Source: Metarhizium brunneum
Lineage: Eukaryota; Ascomycota; Sordariomycetes; Hypocreales; Clavicipitaceae
Length of the DNA: 64,000 bases
Reading direction: 5' to 3'
Assembly (NCBI RefSeq): GCF_013426205.1
Contig: NC_089422.1
Coordinates: 2,976,001-3,040,000, forward strand
The position numbers and the translations under genes were made by a program. A model generated the notes under the pieces. That model saw only the letters and a list, made by a program, of their open reading frames with translations, made no database searches and was not told the origin of the DNA. Position 1 is the stretch's first letter. Every line of letters begins with the position of its first letter. Below, piece after piece: positions 34,119-45,888 of this stretch.

Positions 34119-34149
34119 TTGGTGCTGCGTTGCCGCTATGCAGCACCAA
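34119..34149. repeat. Perfect 10-bp inverted repeat with 11-nt loop
   Basis: TTGGTGCTGC at 34119-34128 is matched by its exact reverse complement GCAGCACCAA at 34140-34149. It could form a hairpin or mark the end of a decayed mobile element; no partner copy was seen in the window. Confidence 0.6.
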
Positions 34150-36594
34150 TTACGCTGGTGTGTCTGAAGCGTCGTGAATCTCATGTTGCGCAGACGGTCT
34201 ATTTTTCTTCATCTCTTACTGTTCTTCGCTGGGCACAACCCAATACTGCGTTACCAGATGCTGTGCTCGCACGATACTTGTATCACGCTTGCAATATTAT
34301 TTGACTTGAGAGGGAAACAATAAACAACGGAATTACTAAATGATCGGTCGACTAAATCCGGCCTCGCATGAATTGATCCTCCCAGAGCATGTGTGGCCGA
34401 GACTCGGTTTAAAATTGCATTGATACCCGAATCACTAACTGCTTCCTCCGGTGGGATACTTGTCAAAGACAAATGACAAATGGAAAATACGCCACTGGCA
34501 TGTCATGTCCAAGGTATTTCCCGACGATTTTGTATTGTCAGAGGAGTCATATATGGAAGAATTGCTACCGAGGACATTTCCGGGCACAGAACCAGGTTTG
34601 CGCCATGATGTGATTGCATATCTAGTTAATGGAGAGGAGTACCCTTAATTTTTACTTTTATTTTATTTATTTTACAACTGGGATACATCGTTTATGAGTC
34701 CCTGAGCAAAGCAGCCAGGCAATATCCAGTCTATTTGCGGAAACTTGCGAAACATGGCAATTGCGGCACCGACTAGCTCACGATATATGTACAGCAACAT
34801 GATGTATACAAGTCCAAAGCTGCCCCGTTGAGTTCCAAGGCCGGAGGTGATTCCGTACGTCCCTCGCGATGACGTTCCAGTCAAACTAGGACCAGAACTC
34901 GAGGGCGAGTTGCATCCTGGCTAGGATTGAAAGGGCTAAGTAGCTGCGAGAATGGTAAAACAAGAGAGGAGGTCAATAGTCATGCGTCGTAAGGCACCTT
35001 GGCTGGGAGAACATGCCTCCAAGCAGACGCAATCATGCCCCAGCTGATCAATGGCATAATGGTGGTGAGGCTAAACAGGACTCGGCACTGTCCAAGCATT
35101 TACACCGAGATCATTCCCAGCTCGACAAGCAGCCATGCTGCTACTCCTGAAACATCAGAGCGATGCCAAAAATAATAATCATAATAATAAAACCATAACC
35201 CACGGATACTCACATTTGTAGTTGCTGAATGAGCTGAAACGCAGAGGCTGCGAAGCTTGGGGGTCAAGAAGCCAAGACTGCATCATGGCGGCATGAAACA
35301 TCCTCGTGGCGACCAGATGGGTTTTAACAAGGGGACTTGGATGAACGCATCATCAAGACAAAACAAGGGCTTCTTGGTTTGCCAATGTTTGGATCATCAT
35401 AGGTTGGGCCCCCCAATGCGAAGCGCATGGCGAGGAGTCCTCCATTCTAGATGATGGCGAATGCATAAATCGGGACACCGAGTCTCCGACCATCCGGCCA
35501 GTGACCCCCAAGAGCCTGGCGCCAGAAGCATGAACTTTGTGATGGGTTTTTGTATTGCAGGCGGAAGGGCATTGATAGACGTAACGTTGTATGTGTTGTC
35601 TGTGTCCTGGCTCACAGCTCATCTCACAGCTCACAACTCACAAGCTCACCCCTCACCCCTCACCTCACCTCAGTAGTAAGATGATGGCATGGCCTAGGCT
35701 TACGTAACCAACAACCCAAGAGTGTCTTGACATCTGCCGCACCCGCCCATCGAGGCCTGTCATCATTTTCCTTGTACATACATACTCGGTCGCAATCAAG
35801 GGCTTCTGTTCTATCATCAAGAGCAACGAACATCCTTGCTGCCTTGCCTGCCATGTCCAGAGTCTCTCGGAATCATGGAGCCAACGCGGGCCCCCTGATC
35901 TTGTGACCATCAGCATTGACGGACTACGAGACGAATTAATTTGACGACGGAAAACTAATACTACGCATCTTCGTTCGTGCCTGGAGAGCAGCTGCCAAAG
36001 GGGGGGATCGACAACATTCGTGACGATGTGGGAGGTTTCATCGTCGCCTGCGAAACCCTAGTTTCCCAGTTTTGACTGACGCCTCCTGTCGCAAGTCCAG
36101 ATTGGAGCTGTCACGGATCGACCCCATCCCCAACCCAGCCGCAAACAGCGACGCCAAACCGCCAGGCGCGCCAGAAAGGGCGAGGGCACTCCTCGTCGAA
36201 TTCGGTACTCCGGCAGCAATTCACCACGGAGTATTGGGGGTGGCAATGCCCTCGACGAGTGTCAAAGTTTCATCCGGCTGGTGTCGGGAGGCCTATTCAC
36301 ATCAGACCAGCCGAAACACACACAGGTGATGGATGCGCATATGGGCTCGATCAAGTTATTTAAGGCCGCGACGGCCCGATCCCAAAAAGGCTCCGGGTGG
36401 AATCCTATTCACACTTGCTTCATCCCGAAGAATATCTTGCAATAGTCGACCTGGAGTCGATTCGTTCCTTTCGTCTTACTTTTTATTATTATAATTTTTC
36501 ACCTTGTCATTAATAGCACCACGAGCTGCCATTACTCCATTCTCTAAAAATATTTTTAATTCAATTTTAGACAATTTCTTTGCCAGTCGTAAAG

Positions 36595-37246
36595 ATGGTT
36601 CGCCTGACTGTTATCTCTCTTCTTACCTGTAAGTTTCGCAACATGACTATATATATTACATTTCAGCGCCGGCGACTGACTCTTTGCCCGCCTAGTGGCC
36701 GTGACGGCTTACGCCGCACTTGACCCTTCCGAGTTGAAAAACGTCGGTCAGGGGAACGGCAAGCAGTTCATCACTGGTAAATGCCTTAGCAATGCTGATT
36801 GCTCGACCAACTGCTGCGCCGGGAAAAACGGCGGCGGTGTCTGTTCTGCCGTTGCCGTCGCCAACGCTGACGGCAAGACTGGTTGCGGATTTGGGGGAGG
36901 CAACGCTGGCAACAACGGAGCCAACGCTGGCAACAACGGAGCCAACGCTGGCAACAACGGAGCCAACGCTGGCAACAACGGAGCCAACGCCGGCAACAAC
37001 GGAGCCAACGCCGGCAACAACGGAGCCAACGCCGGCAACAACGGAGCCAACGCCGGCAATGGAGGTAACCAGGGCGTCCCTACGGGTGACGGGGCGGAAA
37101 ACTTCGCCAACGGAGCGGGCAAGCAGTTTATTACTGGCGTATGCGCTAGCGATGCTGATTGCGCGTCTACGTGCTGCGCCAAGACGACCAAAGCCTGTGC
37201 TGCCATAGGCGCTGTTGGCGCGGAAAACTGCGGATTCGTCGCCTAG
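36595..37246 (+). CDS. Secreted two-domain cysteine-rich protein (BAS2-like)
   Basis: Two exons (36595-36628 and 36696-37246) give 194 residues. Exon 1 plus the start of exon 2 encode a signal peptide (MVRLTVISLLTLAVTAYA). Two copies of a six-cysteine domain follow: residues about 30-75 (KQFITGKCLSNADC, then CC, C and C) and about 150-194 (KQFITGVCASDADC, then CC, C and CGF). They are joined by a Gly/Asn/Ala repeat linker of about 56 residues. The domain resembles small secreted proteins of plant- and insect-associated fungi annotated as biotrophy-associated secreted protein 2; I recall the pattern but could not align it. The duplication within one chain and the flexible linker suggest a bivalent surface-binding protein. 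A T-rich leader and a TATTTAAG element lie upstream. Confidence 0.75.
36902..37069 (+). repeat. 21-bp in-frame tandem repeat, seven full units plus one variant
   Basis: The unit encodes AGNNGAN in the linker between the two cysteine domains. The first four copies use GCT for the alanine and the last four use GCC, with otherwise almost identical sequence. The last unit diverges to AGNGGNQ. Such repeats change copy number easily by slippage. Confidence 0.95.
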
Positions 37247-38997
37247 AGAGAGCAACAGGGTCGCTACGGGCGACAATTACCGAGGCGGATGGGGTGGCCA
37301 AGGCGTTTATAACTGAGGCTTCTCAGTAAACATACTTGGGGTGATTCCAAAGTTCGCTGGCACCATGCTGTACCTGGAGGAAAGGCGGCCGACTGAATTG
37401 TGCACTTGGGGCAAAGCCGAGTCCCATGCTCAAGGATGCCAAGGAGCCGTATCACGTATTTCTATCTAGACCGTGGAACAGTACGAATATATCGTGTTAA
37501 ACAAAGCCCGACTAGTAGTTGGTTCATGTGTGATGAAGGAAGATGCTCCTCAGTCGAGTCTTGAAGCTGCCCTTGACTCCCATGGCCACCGAAAGCGATA
37601 TAGGAGTTGTCGTCGCGCAATATTGATGATGCAGTCATACATACGGTCCGGGCGCCCTCAGGCTCAAAAGCCATTCGGGGCCGCAGTGCCGGAATCCAGG
37701 GACTGCATACATGTAGCAAGGCTGGAGGACGGTCGGCATTCGTTCCCGATTCGGCACACGTATTGACATGCTTTAGAGCCGCCGCTTGCTGGGTTGTGTG
37801 GAACTTGGAACCGGTCCCAATTTGATCACCGAATAACTGCATCGCGAAAACACACATGGTATGCTAATTGCAGGCCTGACGACGCCCTCCCTTGCTTACA
37901 TATGTATGCCTGGAAGAGCAAAGGCTAAAATCCACACGACCTTCCCGATCGGTACTGGCCGACTCTTGACGAGGATGACCATTGACCAGGGGGCGCTGGG
38001 ATCTTGATCTGCTAGTACCAGACTACTACAATGCCATTTGCCAGCAGTTCATCCTATCGATGCGAGGACGGTTGTGTGCTTTGACGGCATCTCGGTGCCA
38101 CAAGATGTACACAGGGCCCGGGGGGCTCGGTTGAGATCTGGGAAATCGGCCCATCTGGTTTCTTTCCTCCAATGCTGGTCCAAGTCCAAAATTGTCGCAT
38201 CACACGTCTGCCTCAGTCCGGGCCCAAGACGCTCCGGTGGCACAGAAAAACGACCCCACGGCCTCATAAGGAGAGGAGCAGCTCTCCCTCCTCCTCCTCC
38301 AGCCTCAGCTCGACCGACCGAGGCCGCAACCAAGACACGTCAACCGCATCTCAGAGCTTCAACATGGGCCGTCGCTTACTTTGACCAAGTGGAGAGAGAG
38401 GCCATCCCTTCGGAGGGTCGGAGAGGGCCGCTTCATCCCCAGACTAACGCCGCCGGGGGAAGCTGGCCACTGGGGCGCCGATCCACGACCACGATAACTC
38501 TTGACCTTCCAAGATGCGCAACCTGAGCCGGCTCCCCACCCTCACATGGCATAGATAAGGACCTCTGAGTGGTGGGAGTTTGGCGGTCTCACATCACCGG
38601 GGGCAGGAGGCGTCGGACAAGACTATATGTATGTATTGTGTTGCCGTTCAGAGTTGGACTTGGCCGCGCCCACCGAGCTGACGTTAGCATGGGCATGGCC
38701 AAATTGACTTTCGATTTCAAGGGCCGCGCACCAAGATCGACAGTTGCCATTCTAAGAATGGATTCGGTGACACAGTATTCTGTGTATCTGAAGTTGGTGT
38801 CGGTGCTTCTCTCGGCCGACTGTGGAAGAGGTCTCGTGTTATAAGAACAACGCCAGACCCTCCATCGAATCCGACTTGTGGCATTTGTGCTCGTTGGCAG
38901 AGTTTATTATACGGTCTTGCAACTGGTCCGTCTTTGCCGTCTTTGTCTTGAGACCTTTATATTTATCCTCATCATCCATTGCTCGGCATCCGTCAAA
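37247..38997. other. Intergenic region, 1.75 kb, no supported gene
   Basis: ORFs at 37462-37857 (minus), 37473-37766 (plus) and 38038-38526 (plus) have no motif or family character. A TATATTTATCC stretch and a CT/CA-rich leader directly precede the RNase gene. Confidence 0.45.
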
Positions 38998-39465
38998 ATG
39001 CACTTCCCCATCGTCAGCCTCTTGTCCCTGGTTGCCCTGGTCAGCGCCGCGCCTGCAAACCTCCAGGCTCGAGATGCTACCAACTGCGGCGGCGTCCAAT
39101 ACACCGCTGGTGCTGTCCAGGCAGCTGCTGATGCTGCTTGCAACTATGTCCAGAGCGGCAGCCATGCCGGATCCTCGACTTACCCTCATCGATACAACAA
39201 CTACGAGGGCTTCGACTTCCCCGTCGCCGGCCCCTACAACGAGTTCCCCATCCTCAAGTCTGGCCAAATCTACTCTGGTGGTATGTCTTGAGGTCGTACC
39301 AAATACTCTGTTCCATCTCGTCTTGAGGGTTATCTACTGACTTGCTTGACAGGCTCCCCCGGCCCTGACCGCGTTGTCATTTCTAATAGTTGCAACCTTG
39401 CTGGCGTCATCACCCACACCGGTGCTTCTGGAAACAACTTTGTCGGCTGCTCCGGCACTTCGTAA
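38998..39465 (+). CDS. Secreted guanyl-specific ribonuclease (T1/F1/N1 family)
   Basis: Two exons (38998-39280, 39353-39465) give 131 residues. A signal peptide ([20 protein letters not shown]) is followed by a short pro-region ending QAR and a mature enzyme of about 106 residues, the size of RNase F1. The catalytic set of RNase T1 can be seen in order: His in [11 protein letters not shown] (T1 His40), Glu in YNEFPIL (Glu58), Arg in DRVVIS (Arg77) and His in VITHTG (His92). It cleaves single-stranded RNA after G through a 2',3'-cyclic phosphate. Four cysteines in the mature part allow two disulphides. It is likely extracellular, used for nutrition or against competitors and hosts. An AATAAA signal follows about 160 bp downstream. 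Confidence 0.93.
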
Positions 39466-40953
39466 ACGTTTTTCTCTTTTCTTTTCTTTCTTTCTTACTG
39501 GGCGAAACCGAGGTTCTGTGGTGTGAGACGGGTGTCAACTGCTGCTACCACTTGGTCTTCTTGATCTGTACATATGTCCTCTGACAAGGGCCGGGATTCC
39601 TTGATGTACATGAACGCATCAATTTGAATAAACAGTATATTTTGAGCAAGACTCGTCGAATCGACCGTCAATATGTCTGAGGAACGCAGCGCATCCCCGT
39701 GGTGCCCAGCAGTATGCTATGCTCCAAGACAAGTCGTCGAATGATGGAAGCCAGTCATCGCAACTCCCAAATTACCCCTTTCGGCATGTTCCACCATGCA
39801 TACATCAAGCAGGGGTGAGCGGAGGCTTACAAAGCCGATGTGCAAGTAATTCCAGCTGCCCTTTTCGTAGAGCCGCCAATAACGTACAGACAGGCAGAGG
39901 CGTATGGCGGCATCGTCATCAAGTGTCATCAACTTTTCGCACGGGCACCTGCCTAACCCAGATTGTTGAGAATTACCGACAAAACCCCCGACATGGACGA
40001 CATGGATTGATTGTTCATGGGCCAATGTAGGTGAGCAGTGGCGCAAAAAATGCACATGTAAGACACAAAGCTCACAATACACCAGCAGCTCTGAGTTCAT
40101 GGCCTGGATATTGGCTGTGTTGCTATCCGCGGAGCTGGGCCGTCGTTACTTCTTGTCGCGACCCGTATCGGCACAGAGAGAAAAGCAAAGCAAGATTATT
40201 GATGCCACGTTTCGGTGTCCAATTTCTCGGATTTTGCAAAAAGTCGACCGTCGCAGTATAGCCACATGAATCCCGAGGGATGTGCAACTACCCTGGACTT
40301 CCTAATCTGGAAAGCATGTGAGCTTCTTGGCAGCATCATGGGTGAGAACCATGAACATATATATTGTGTATATGAGCCACATACAACTCCGTAACAAGCT
40401 TCCCCTTTAAGATTCGCGAGAGCCTTATAAACAACTGCCTCACGTGCCGTGACGCGGTCCTGGCTGTGGCACCCAACAATTCCGTGTCCCGCCCTGCACA
40501 AGCCCCAAAGCGGCCGGAATGATGGTGTCGGGCAGAAACATTGGTCACGGGAAAAGGAGCACCTTGGCTTTTTAATGTCGCTAAATCATGTCAGGCCGTC
40601 CCCACAAGTTTTCCCAGGCAATAGCCGTAGCTGTTGGCGTTGGTGCTACCAGTTGGCCAGTTGACCAGTTGGGCGAAGCCGGTGGTCTGACCAGAAATAA
40701 CATTGAAATTTCGAGGCTGCCTAACAGCAAACTCCGGATCCAGTGGTCGCGTTCCCCGTTCCTCGTTACCCTGGGCACCAGGCTGCGAAATTAGCTTCTC
40801 AGAAAAAAACCACTGCGAGGTCGGCGGTTCGCAATTTCCCACCTTTTTATTTAATTGTCGTCTGTTTCCTCAACACGCGGCCGGCTCACGACTCGCCACC
40901 TGCTTGCTTGCCGTCCTGTCAAACTCGTCGCGGGGCCTCCGGAAACAGCAGCC
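39466..40953. other. Intergenic region, no supported gene
   Basis: The 3' end of the RNase gene (pyrimidine-rich, TTTCTTTCTTTC near 39484-39496) lies at the left, and the tubulin promoter and a CT-rich leader at the right. ORFs on both strands are short and have no recognisable features. Confidence 0.45.
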
Positions 40954-42781
40954 ATGCCTGAGATTGTGAGTCTCTCGCGTCGCGAACCTGCCGTGCTCCT
41001 TAACTAACCTATGACGTAATTGTCGATCCATAGGTTCATCTTCAAGTCGGCCAGTGTGTAAGCCAGGGCCTCCAGAGTCAACCTCTGTTGAATCTCATCT
41101 AACGCCATGTAGGGCAATCAAGTCGGCACCGCCTTCTGGCAGACAATCCTGGGCGAACATGGCTTGGACAACAATGGACTGTACGTGATTCGCACATGTC
41201 TCCATTAGCTGGTCGGCCAGCAGGAACGCTAACCTGTCATGCCCTGCCTAGGTATACCGGTGATTCTCGAGTTCAGCTTGACCGTGTAAATGTCTACTTT
41301 AACGAAGTATGCCGTATGACACTTGCCCCCATCACGCTCCAAAAAAGTGCACATCCTGACGCGCCATTTCTCACGTTAGGCGTCGGAGAAGAAGTATGTT
41401 CCACGCGCCGTGCTCGTTGACCTGGAGCCTGGTACCATGGATGCCGTTCGAGCTGGGCCGTTGGGCAGACTCTTCCGCCCAGACAATTTTGTTTTCGGAC
41501 AGTCATCTGCTGCCAACAACTGGGCCAAGGGTCACTACACCGAAGGCGCAGAGCTGGTTGAAGAAGTAGTCGACGTGGTCCGTCGTGAGTCTGAGAGCTG
41601 TGACTGTCTTCAGGGTTTCCAGATTACCCACTCCCTTGGCGGTGGTACTGGTTCCGGAATGGGCACTCTGTTGTTATCCAAGATCCGAGAAGGTATTGAG
41701 TGACCCATCATCATGGCCGGATGGCTCGACGCATCGGGGCGCCGCTAACGATTCGGTTGTACAGAGTTCCCTGATCGCATGATGGCCACATTCAGTGTGG
41801 TGCCGTCTGCTCAAACGTCCGATACCGTCGTGGAGCCGTACAACACTACTCTGTCGATTCACCAACTGGTTGAAAACTCGGACGCCACGTTTTGCATCGA
41901 CAACCAAGCTTTGTACGATATATGCCAACGAACGCTCAAGCTCTCAAACCCGTCAACTGGTGACCTCAACCACCTGATCTCGACAGTCATGTCTGGAATA
42001 TCTACTTCTCTGCGGTTCCCAGGTCAACTGAACTCTGATTTGAGAAAGATTTGTGTCAACTTGGTGAGTGCGGTCTGTGGTGCCTGTAGTATGTTCAAAC
42101 AGGCAGAGCGGTATCTTGAACAAGATTCACGAATCACAGCCCTAGATTGTTCGTCCCGCTTCTCGAAACTGTAAATTGACGTTTCGTTATTCCTAGGTTC
42201 CGTTTCCACGTCTTCACTTCTTCATGGTGGGCTTTGCTCCCCTTACAGCTCGGGGCAGCCATGCATTCCGATCTGTCACGGTGCCCGACTTAACACAGCA
42301 GATGCTAGACCCTCGAAACATGATGGCGCAATCTGACTTCCGTAATGGCCGCTTTCTGACATGCTCGGCCATGTTCCGTGGCAAGCTCTCCGGTAAGGAA
42401 GTGGAAGAGCAAATGCGTAAAGCCCAGGACAAGAATTCCACATATTTCGTGGATTGGATCCCAAATAATGTTCAAACATCGCTGTGTACCGTGCCGCCAA
42501 AGGGTTTGAAGATGGCATCCACATTCATAGGAAATTCTACTGCTATTCAGGATATCTTCAAGCGGGTCGGGGACCAATTTGCCGCCATGTTTCGTCGTAA
42601 GGCATACCTACACTGGTATACCGGCGAAGGTATGGACGAGATGGAATTTACCGAGGCTGAGTCGAATATGAATGACTTGATTTCCGAGTATCAACAGTAT
42701 CAGGATGCCACTGCGGATGATGACCAGGAAGAAGATTATGATGAGGCCCCCCCTGCTGAGGAGCATCTGCATCAAGAGTGA
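40954..42781 (+). CDS. Divergent beta-tubulin paralogue
   Basis: Seven exons (40954-40965, 41034-41057, 41113-41180, 41252-41306, 41380-41692, 41765-42063, 42197-42781) give 451 residues. The cluster of tiny 5' exons is typical of fungal beta-tubulin genes. The tubulin signature GGGTGSGMG, the GTP-binding loops and the acidic tail ([16 protein letters not shown]) are present. It aligns without gaps to canonical beta-tubulin over the first 200 residues but diverges at many positions: MPEI instead of [19 protein letters not shown], and Ala at 198 and Gln at 205, where Glu is usual. Phe167 and Phe200 are retained. Many Hypocreales carry two beta-tubulin genes; this looks like the divergent (beta1-type) copy rather than the main one. 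The protein should be functional, as no stop or frame break is seen. Confidence 0.92.
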
Positions 42782-43323
42782 GGCGGAGGGACAGAGGATG
42801 GACAAAATGTAGGCAAAAACAGGTGATTGATTAGTTACATCGATTTTTTGCGTTGGTCATGTCGAAAATACTGCAGCAAAATGTTGTAATGACAATATGC
42901 GCTTGCAGTATTTTAAAGTGTTCCTTTCACAACTGGCAACCAAGGCTGGGATAGTTGCGTGTTTTTTTTTGGCGATGAAAGATGCTCCGGAAGCCGACCA
43001 CAAATTGCCTTTGGCTCTGTGGGAGCGATAACCTTGGTACTGAGGAGCTTGGGTTTTGATGTATGATTGACGTAAAAAAAAGTCAATAAATACCCGCAAT
43101 ATTATACTTTTCTCAGTATGACCATTTATGTTCGCCGGCCTGCGCCATACTTGCCGAAAAATATATCCCTACCAATGATCCTAGTGATCTAGACGTGTCC
43201 CTAGTGTCTTTCTCTGCAATCCTCGTATTCGTGTCGATTATCATCTTCTGGCAGGGCTTGCGTGTTATGTAATTGGTCGTCAGATTCATCATCACTTCGC
43301 TCTGGGCTTTCATTTGCTGTTTC
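42782..43323. other. Intergenic region
   Basis: The AT-rich 3' flank of the tubulin gene. I see no gene. Confidence 0.45.
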
Positions 43324-45615
43324 CTACGTAGTTGGGCGCGAGGCCAAAGGCGGCCAACAACCTGTCTTCAATAGACTTTCTTGCTGTTCTGCTGCATGAG
43401 GAGCATGCTTAAATATGCTTGGTAGTTCCTCAAATGCCAGAGTCAACTTGTCCGCCCTATCGGGACGTTCCTGAATCACTTTGCTGAAGTCACCTAATGT
43501 GTATTTCTCGTCATATTTTTTGAGGCGAAAATGATCCGTGTTCGCCAATATACCAATTTTTTCGAGGTCTCCATACTTGGCTGTAATTTCGAGAAGATGC
43601 GGTCCTTTGAGTCGAGGACATATTGAATAGTGGTGCCACCGCTCAAGAAAAAGCCTCAGGACATGGTGACTATTATGCGTGATTGCAATAGTTAATGGTG
43701 TATCTCCAGTGATGGTAGCTTTCTTGATTTCGGCACCATACTCCAGAAGAAGTATTGCTAGAGAAGCATCATTATTTTGCGCCGCATGGCAAAGGGCTGT
43801 CTTGCCGTCTACCCCGAATTGATCAACCTCGGCTCCAAAATCCAAGAGAAGTTTAACAAGAATTGGATCATCATATCTTCGGGCAGCAACATTTGAAGGC
43901 CCGCCCTTGTTGATACCGCCAGGACGTGGAGGGTCAGGATTTGCACCTGCATCAAGCAGGAGTTTTACACAAGCTGTATGACGCTGGGCTGAAGCATTCG
44001 ACCACGGGCCAGATATCTGGGAGTCCATTATGTTCGGATCAGTGCCATATCTGAGCAAGGTCAAAATGGAATGGCTATCCCCCCGGGCGGCAGCCCACGC
44101 CAAGGCTGTGCGGCCCATCGAATCTTGCGCGTTGATTTCACCAGGATGAGAAATTAGTTCTCGCTCCAAATCGCCGATTGGGAGACCGAGAATGATTCGA
44201 TGCGTTTGAGTAAAACTTGACTCCTCTATGAAATCATCGAGATACTCGCTGCCGTTTGTGATGGCACGGAGAGCCCCAACAGCGGACTCGGAAAGATTAC
44301 CTTCCAGAAGGAAATGACATGCCTTAATACGTGGGCTATTATCAAATGCGCCAAGTGGTTTGTAGTCGACATCAGCGCCTGCTTGTCAAGTCTCATACTG
44401 TTTACCATTTAATGCCCGTCGTAAAATAGAAATAGCCACGTGTGGTACTTACATCACGTGGTGACGCCAATCCGTGGCGAAACATAAACTTCGGTCCGTC
44501 TATGTTTCCATTCAGAGCAAAATTGACGCACTGTGCATTGTCGGGAACTCCCCTCAAGGTACGAAGCTGCAAGGAAGGCCCTGTTGTTTGATGGTACGAG
44601 AGGTTCCATTTGTATAATATTAGACCAGAAGTTAGCTGGGAACCAGTATTCCACATTGAATTTGCTCGACCGAGAGGCTTGACAAACGGAATTGTCACAT
44701 CTTGGGCTTAAAACCGGCAATCCTGTATAACCAACAAATAACGACCCAACAAGTTGCTCAAAAATGCTGGTGACGAGGAGTGCTTGAGAATGTGGCAAGA
44801 GCAGTGGCAGCGTCTCCTACATGTGTTTTCAAACGGAGTGACACAAATCCCAAGGCCAAAGTCAGCTTGCGGTGAGCTAATAGAAATTGTGCCAGGAACC
44901 GCGGATCGCCTCTTCGTCTGTCTTTCAGTTCCATATGCGGACTTGACTTGGGTATACTGGTTCATTTGCAGTCTTCGTGATTGTTCTTGCAACATCTCTT
45001 CTACCCTTGCAATACGGTCTTCAACCCCCGTCAGAGTGGCCACGAATTTCTCGTTTGTGACAATTTGCATTCGAGATGCTTGGGTCGTCGTGGCAGATGT
45101 TGTCTGAATGTCGACCCAAATTCTGAGCAAATCCTCGCTCGGTTAGTCCCACTGATAACAATCAAGAGAAGTTTGAGGTACAAGCCCATACGAATTTCTG
45201 CGCCCAACATAATATTGAGGCTGCTCTTAACAGTTCGTATATTATCCTGCAGCTCCTTCAAGCGCTCCTGGTCCTCCCGCTAATCTTGCATCAAACGAGG
45301 TGGTGTTTTCGATGTCAAGTAAATACGACTCAAATTGTTGATAATGCTTTAAAATCCGTTCAACTTTAATCTGGCTTGCTTCACCTGAGGTGGCACTGCT
45401 GAATACTTTGATCTCGGCAGAAAGACACGGTCTTGTATCAGGTTGTTGACCTGCAAAAGCACAAGCACAAGATCTGCCACTTCGTTGCGAACAGCGGGAA
45501 TTCTGCCAGGTAGAGTTTTGCAGAGGGGCCGCAAGTCTGCAATGGACGAGCATATTTTCGACCAAAAAGTGTCGAGTATGCCAATAATATTAGCAGCCAA
45601 CGAGATAGGATCCAT
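43324..45615 (-). pseudogene. Decayed ankyrin-repeat protein with fungal STAND-type N-terminus
   Basis: Read on the minus strand from 45615. The start MDPISLAANIIGILDTF is the N-terminal domain common in fungal NLR/STAND and ankyrin proteins. A helical segment (ERLKELQDNIRTVKSSLNIM) follows, then a RRCHCSCH segment, an LFVGYTGLPVLSP block, a GLASPRDVSTTRGY block and at least five ankyrin repeats (ALAWAAARGDSHSILTLLRYG and following). Continuity of the family sequence needs frame changes near 45430, 45290, 44720, 44620 and 44430, and there is an in-frame TGA at 44386-44388. Some of these could be introns, but several have no splice sites at the break. The largest intact piece is the ankyrin part, 43324-44169 (281 codons). 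I read it as a pseudogene with low certainty for each individual lesion. Confidence 0.65.
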
Positions 45616-45888
45616 GATCAGGACAGCCGGTCATCTCTGCGCTTTGCTGGAATATCGGACGTTGAAAGGACACAAAGGAGATGGCTCAACAGACACGCAG
45701 GGAAAGCGGGCTTTCCCCTCCTTCCAAAGTTGGACGCCGTTCTGTTACCATTCACACAAGGCGTGGCCGACCAAACATTTCCCCGAAACGACATCATTTA
45801 AGAGATTGGCTTGTTACTTCTCGAGCAAACATTCCTAGCAAAATACTGAGAGATTTTCGGCCATAGGTCCTTATTGGCCTCCTGAGCG

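Larger units (their letters stand above)
31276..36594. other. Gene-poor, AT-richer region of 5.3 kb
   Basis: No complete gene is supported. Fragments that look weakly coding are listed separately (31322-31916). The stretch from about 33560 to 34700 is clearly AT-rich. A minus-strand ORF at 33796-34149 lacks any motif I know. A perfect 10-bp inverted repeat lies at 34119-34149. From 36340 onward the sequence becomes the TATA-containing promoter of the next gene. No transposase, reverse transcriptase or long terminal repeat was seen. Confidence 0.45.
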
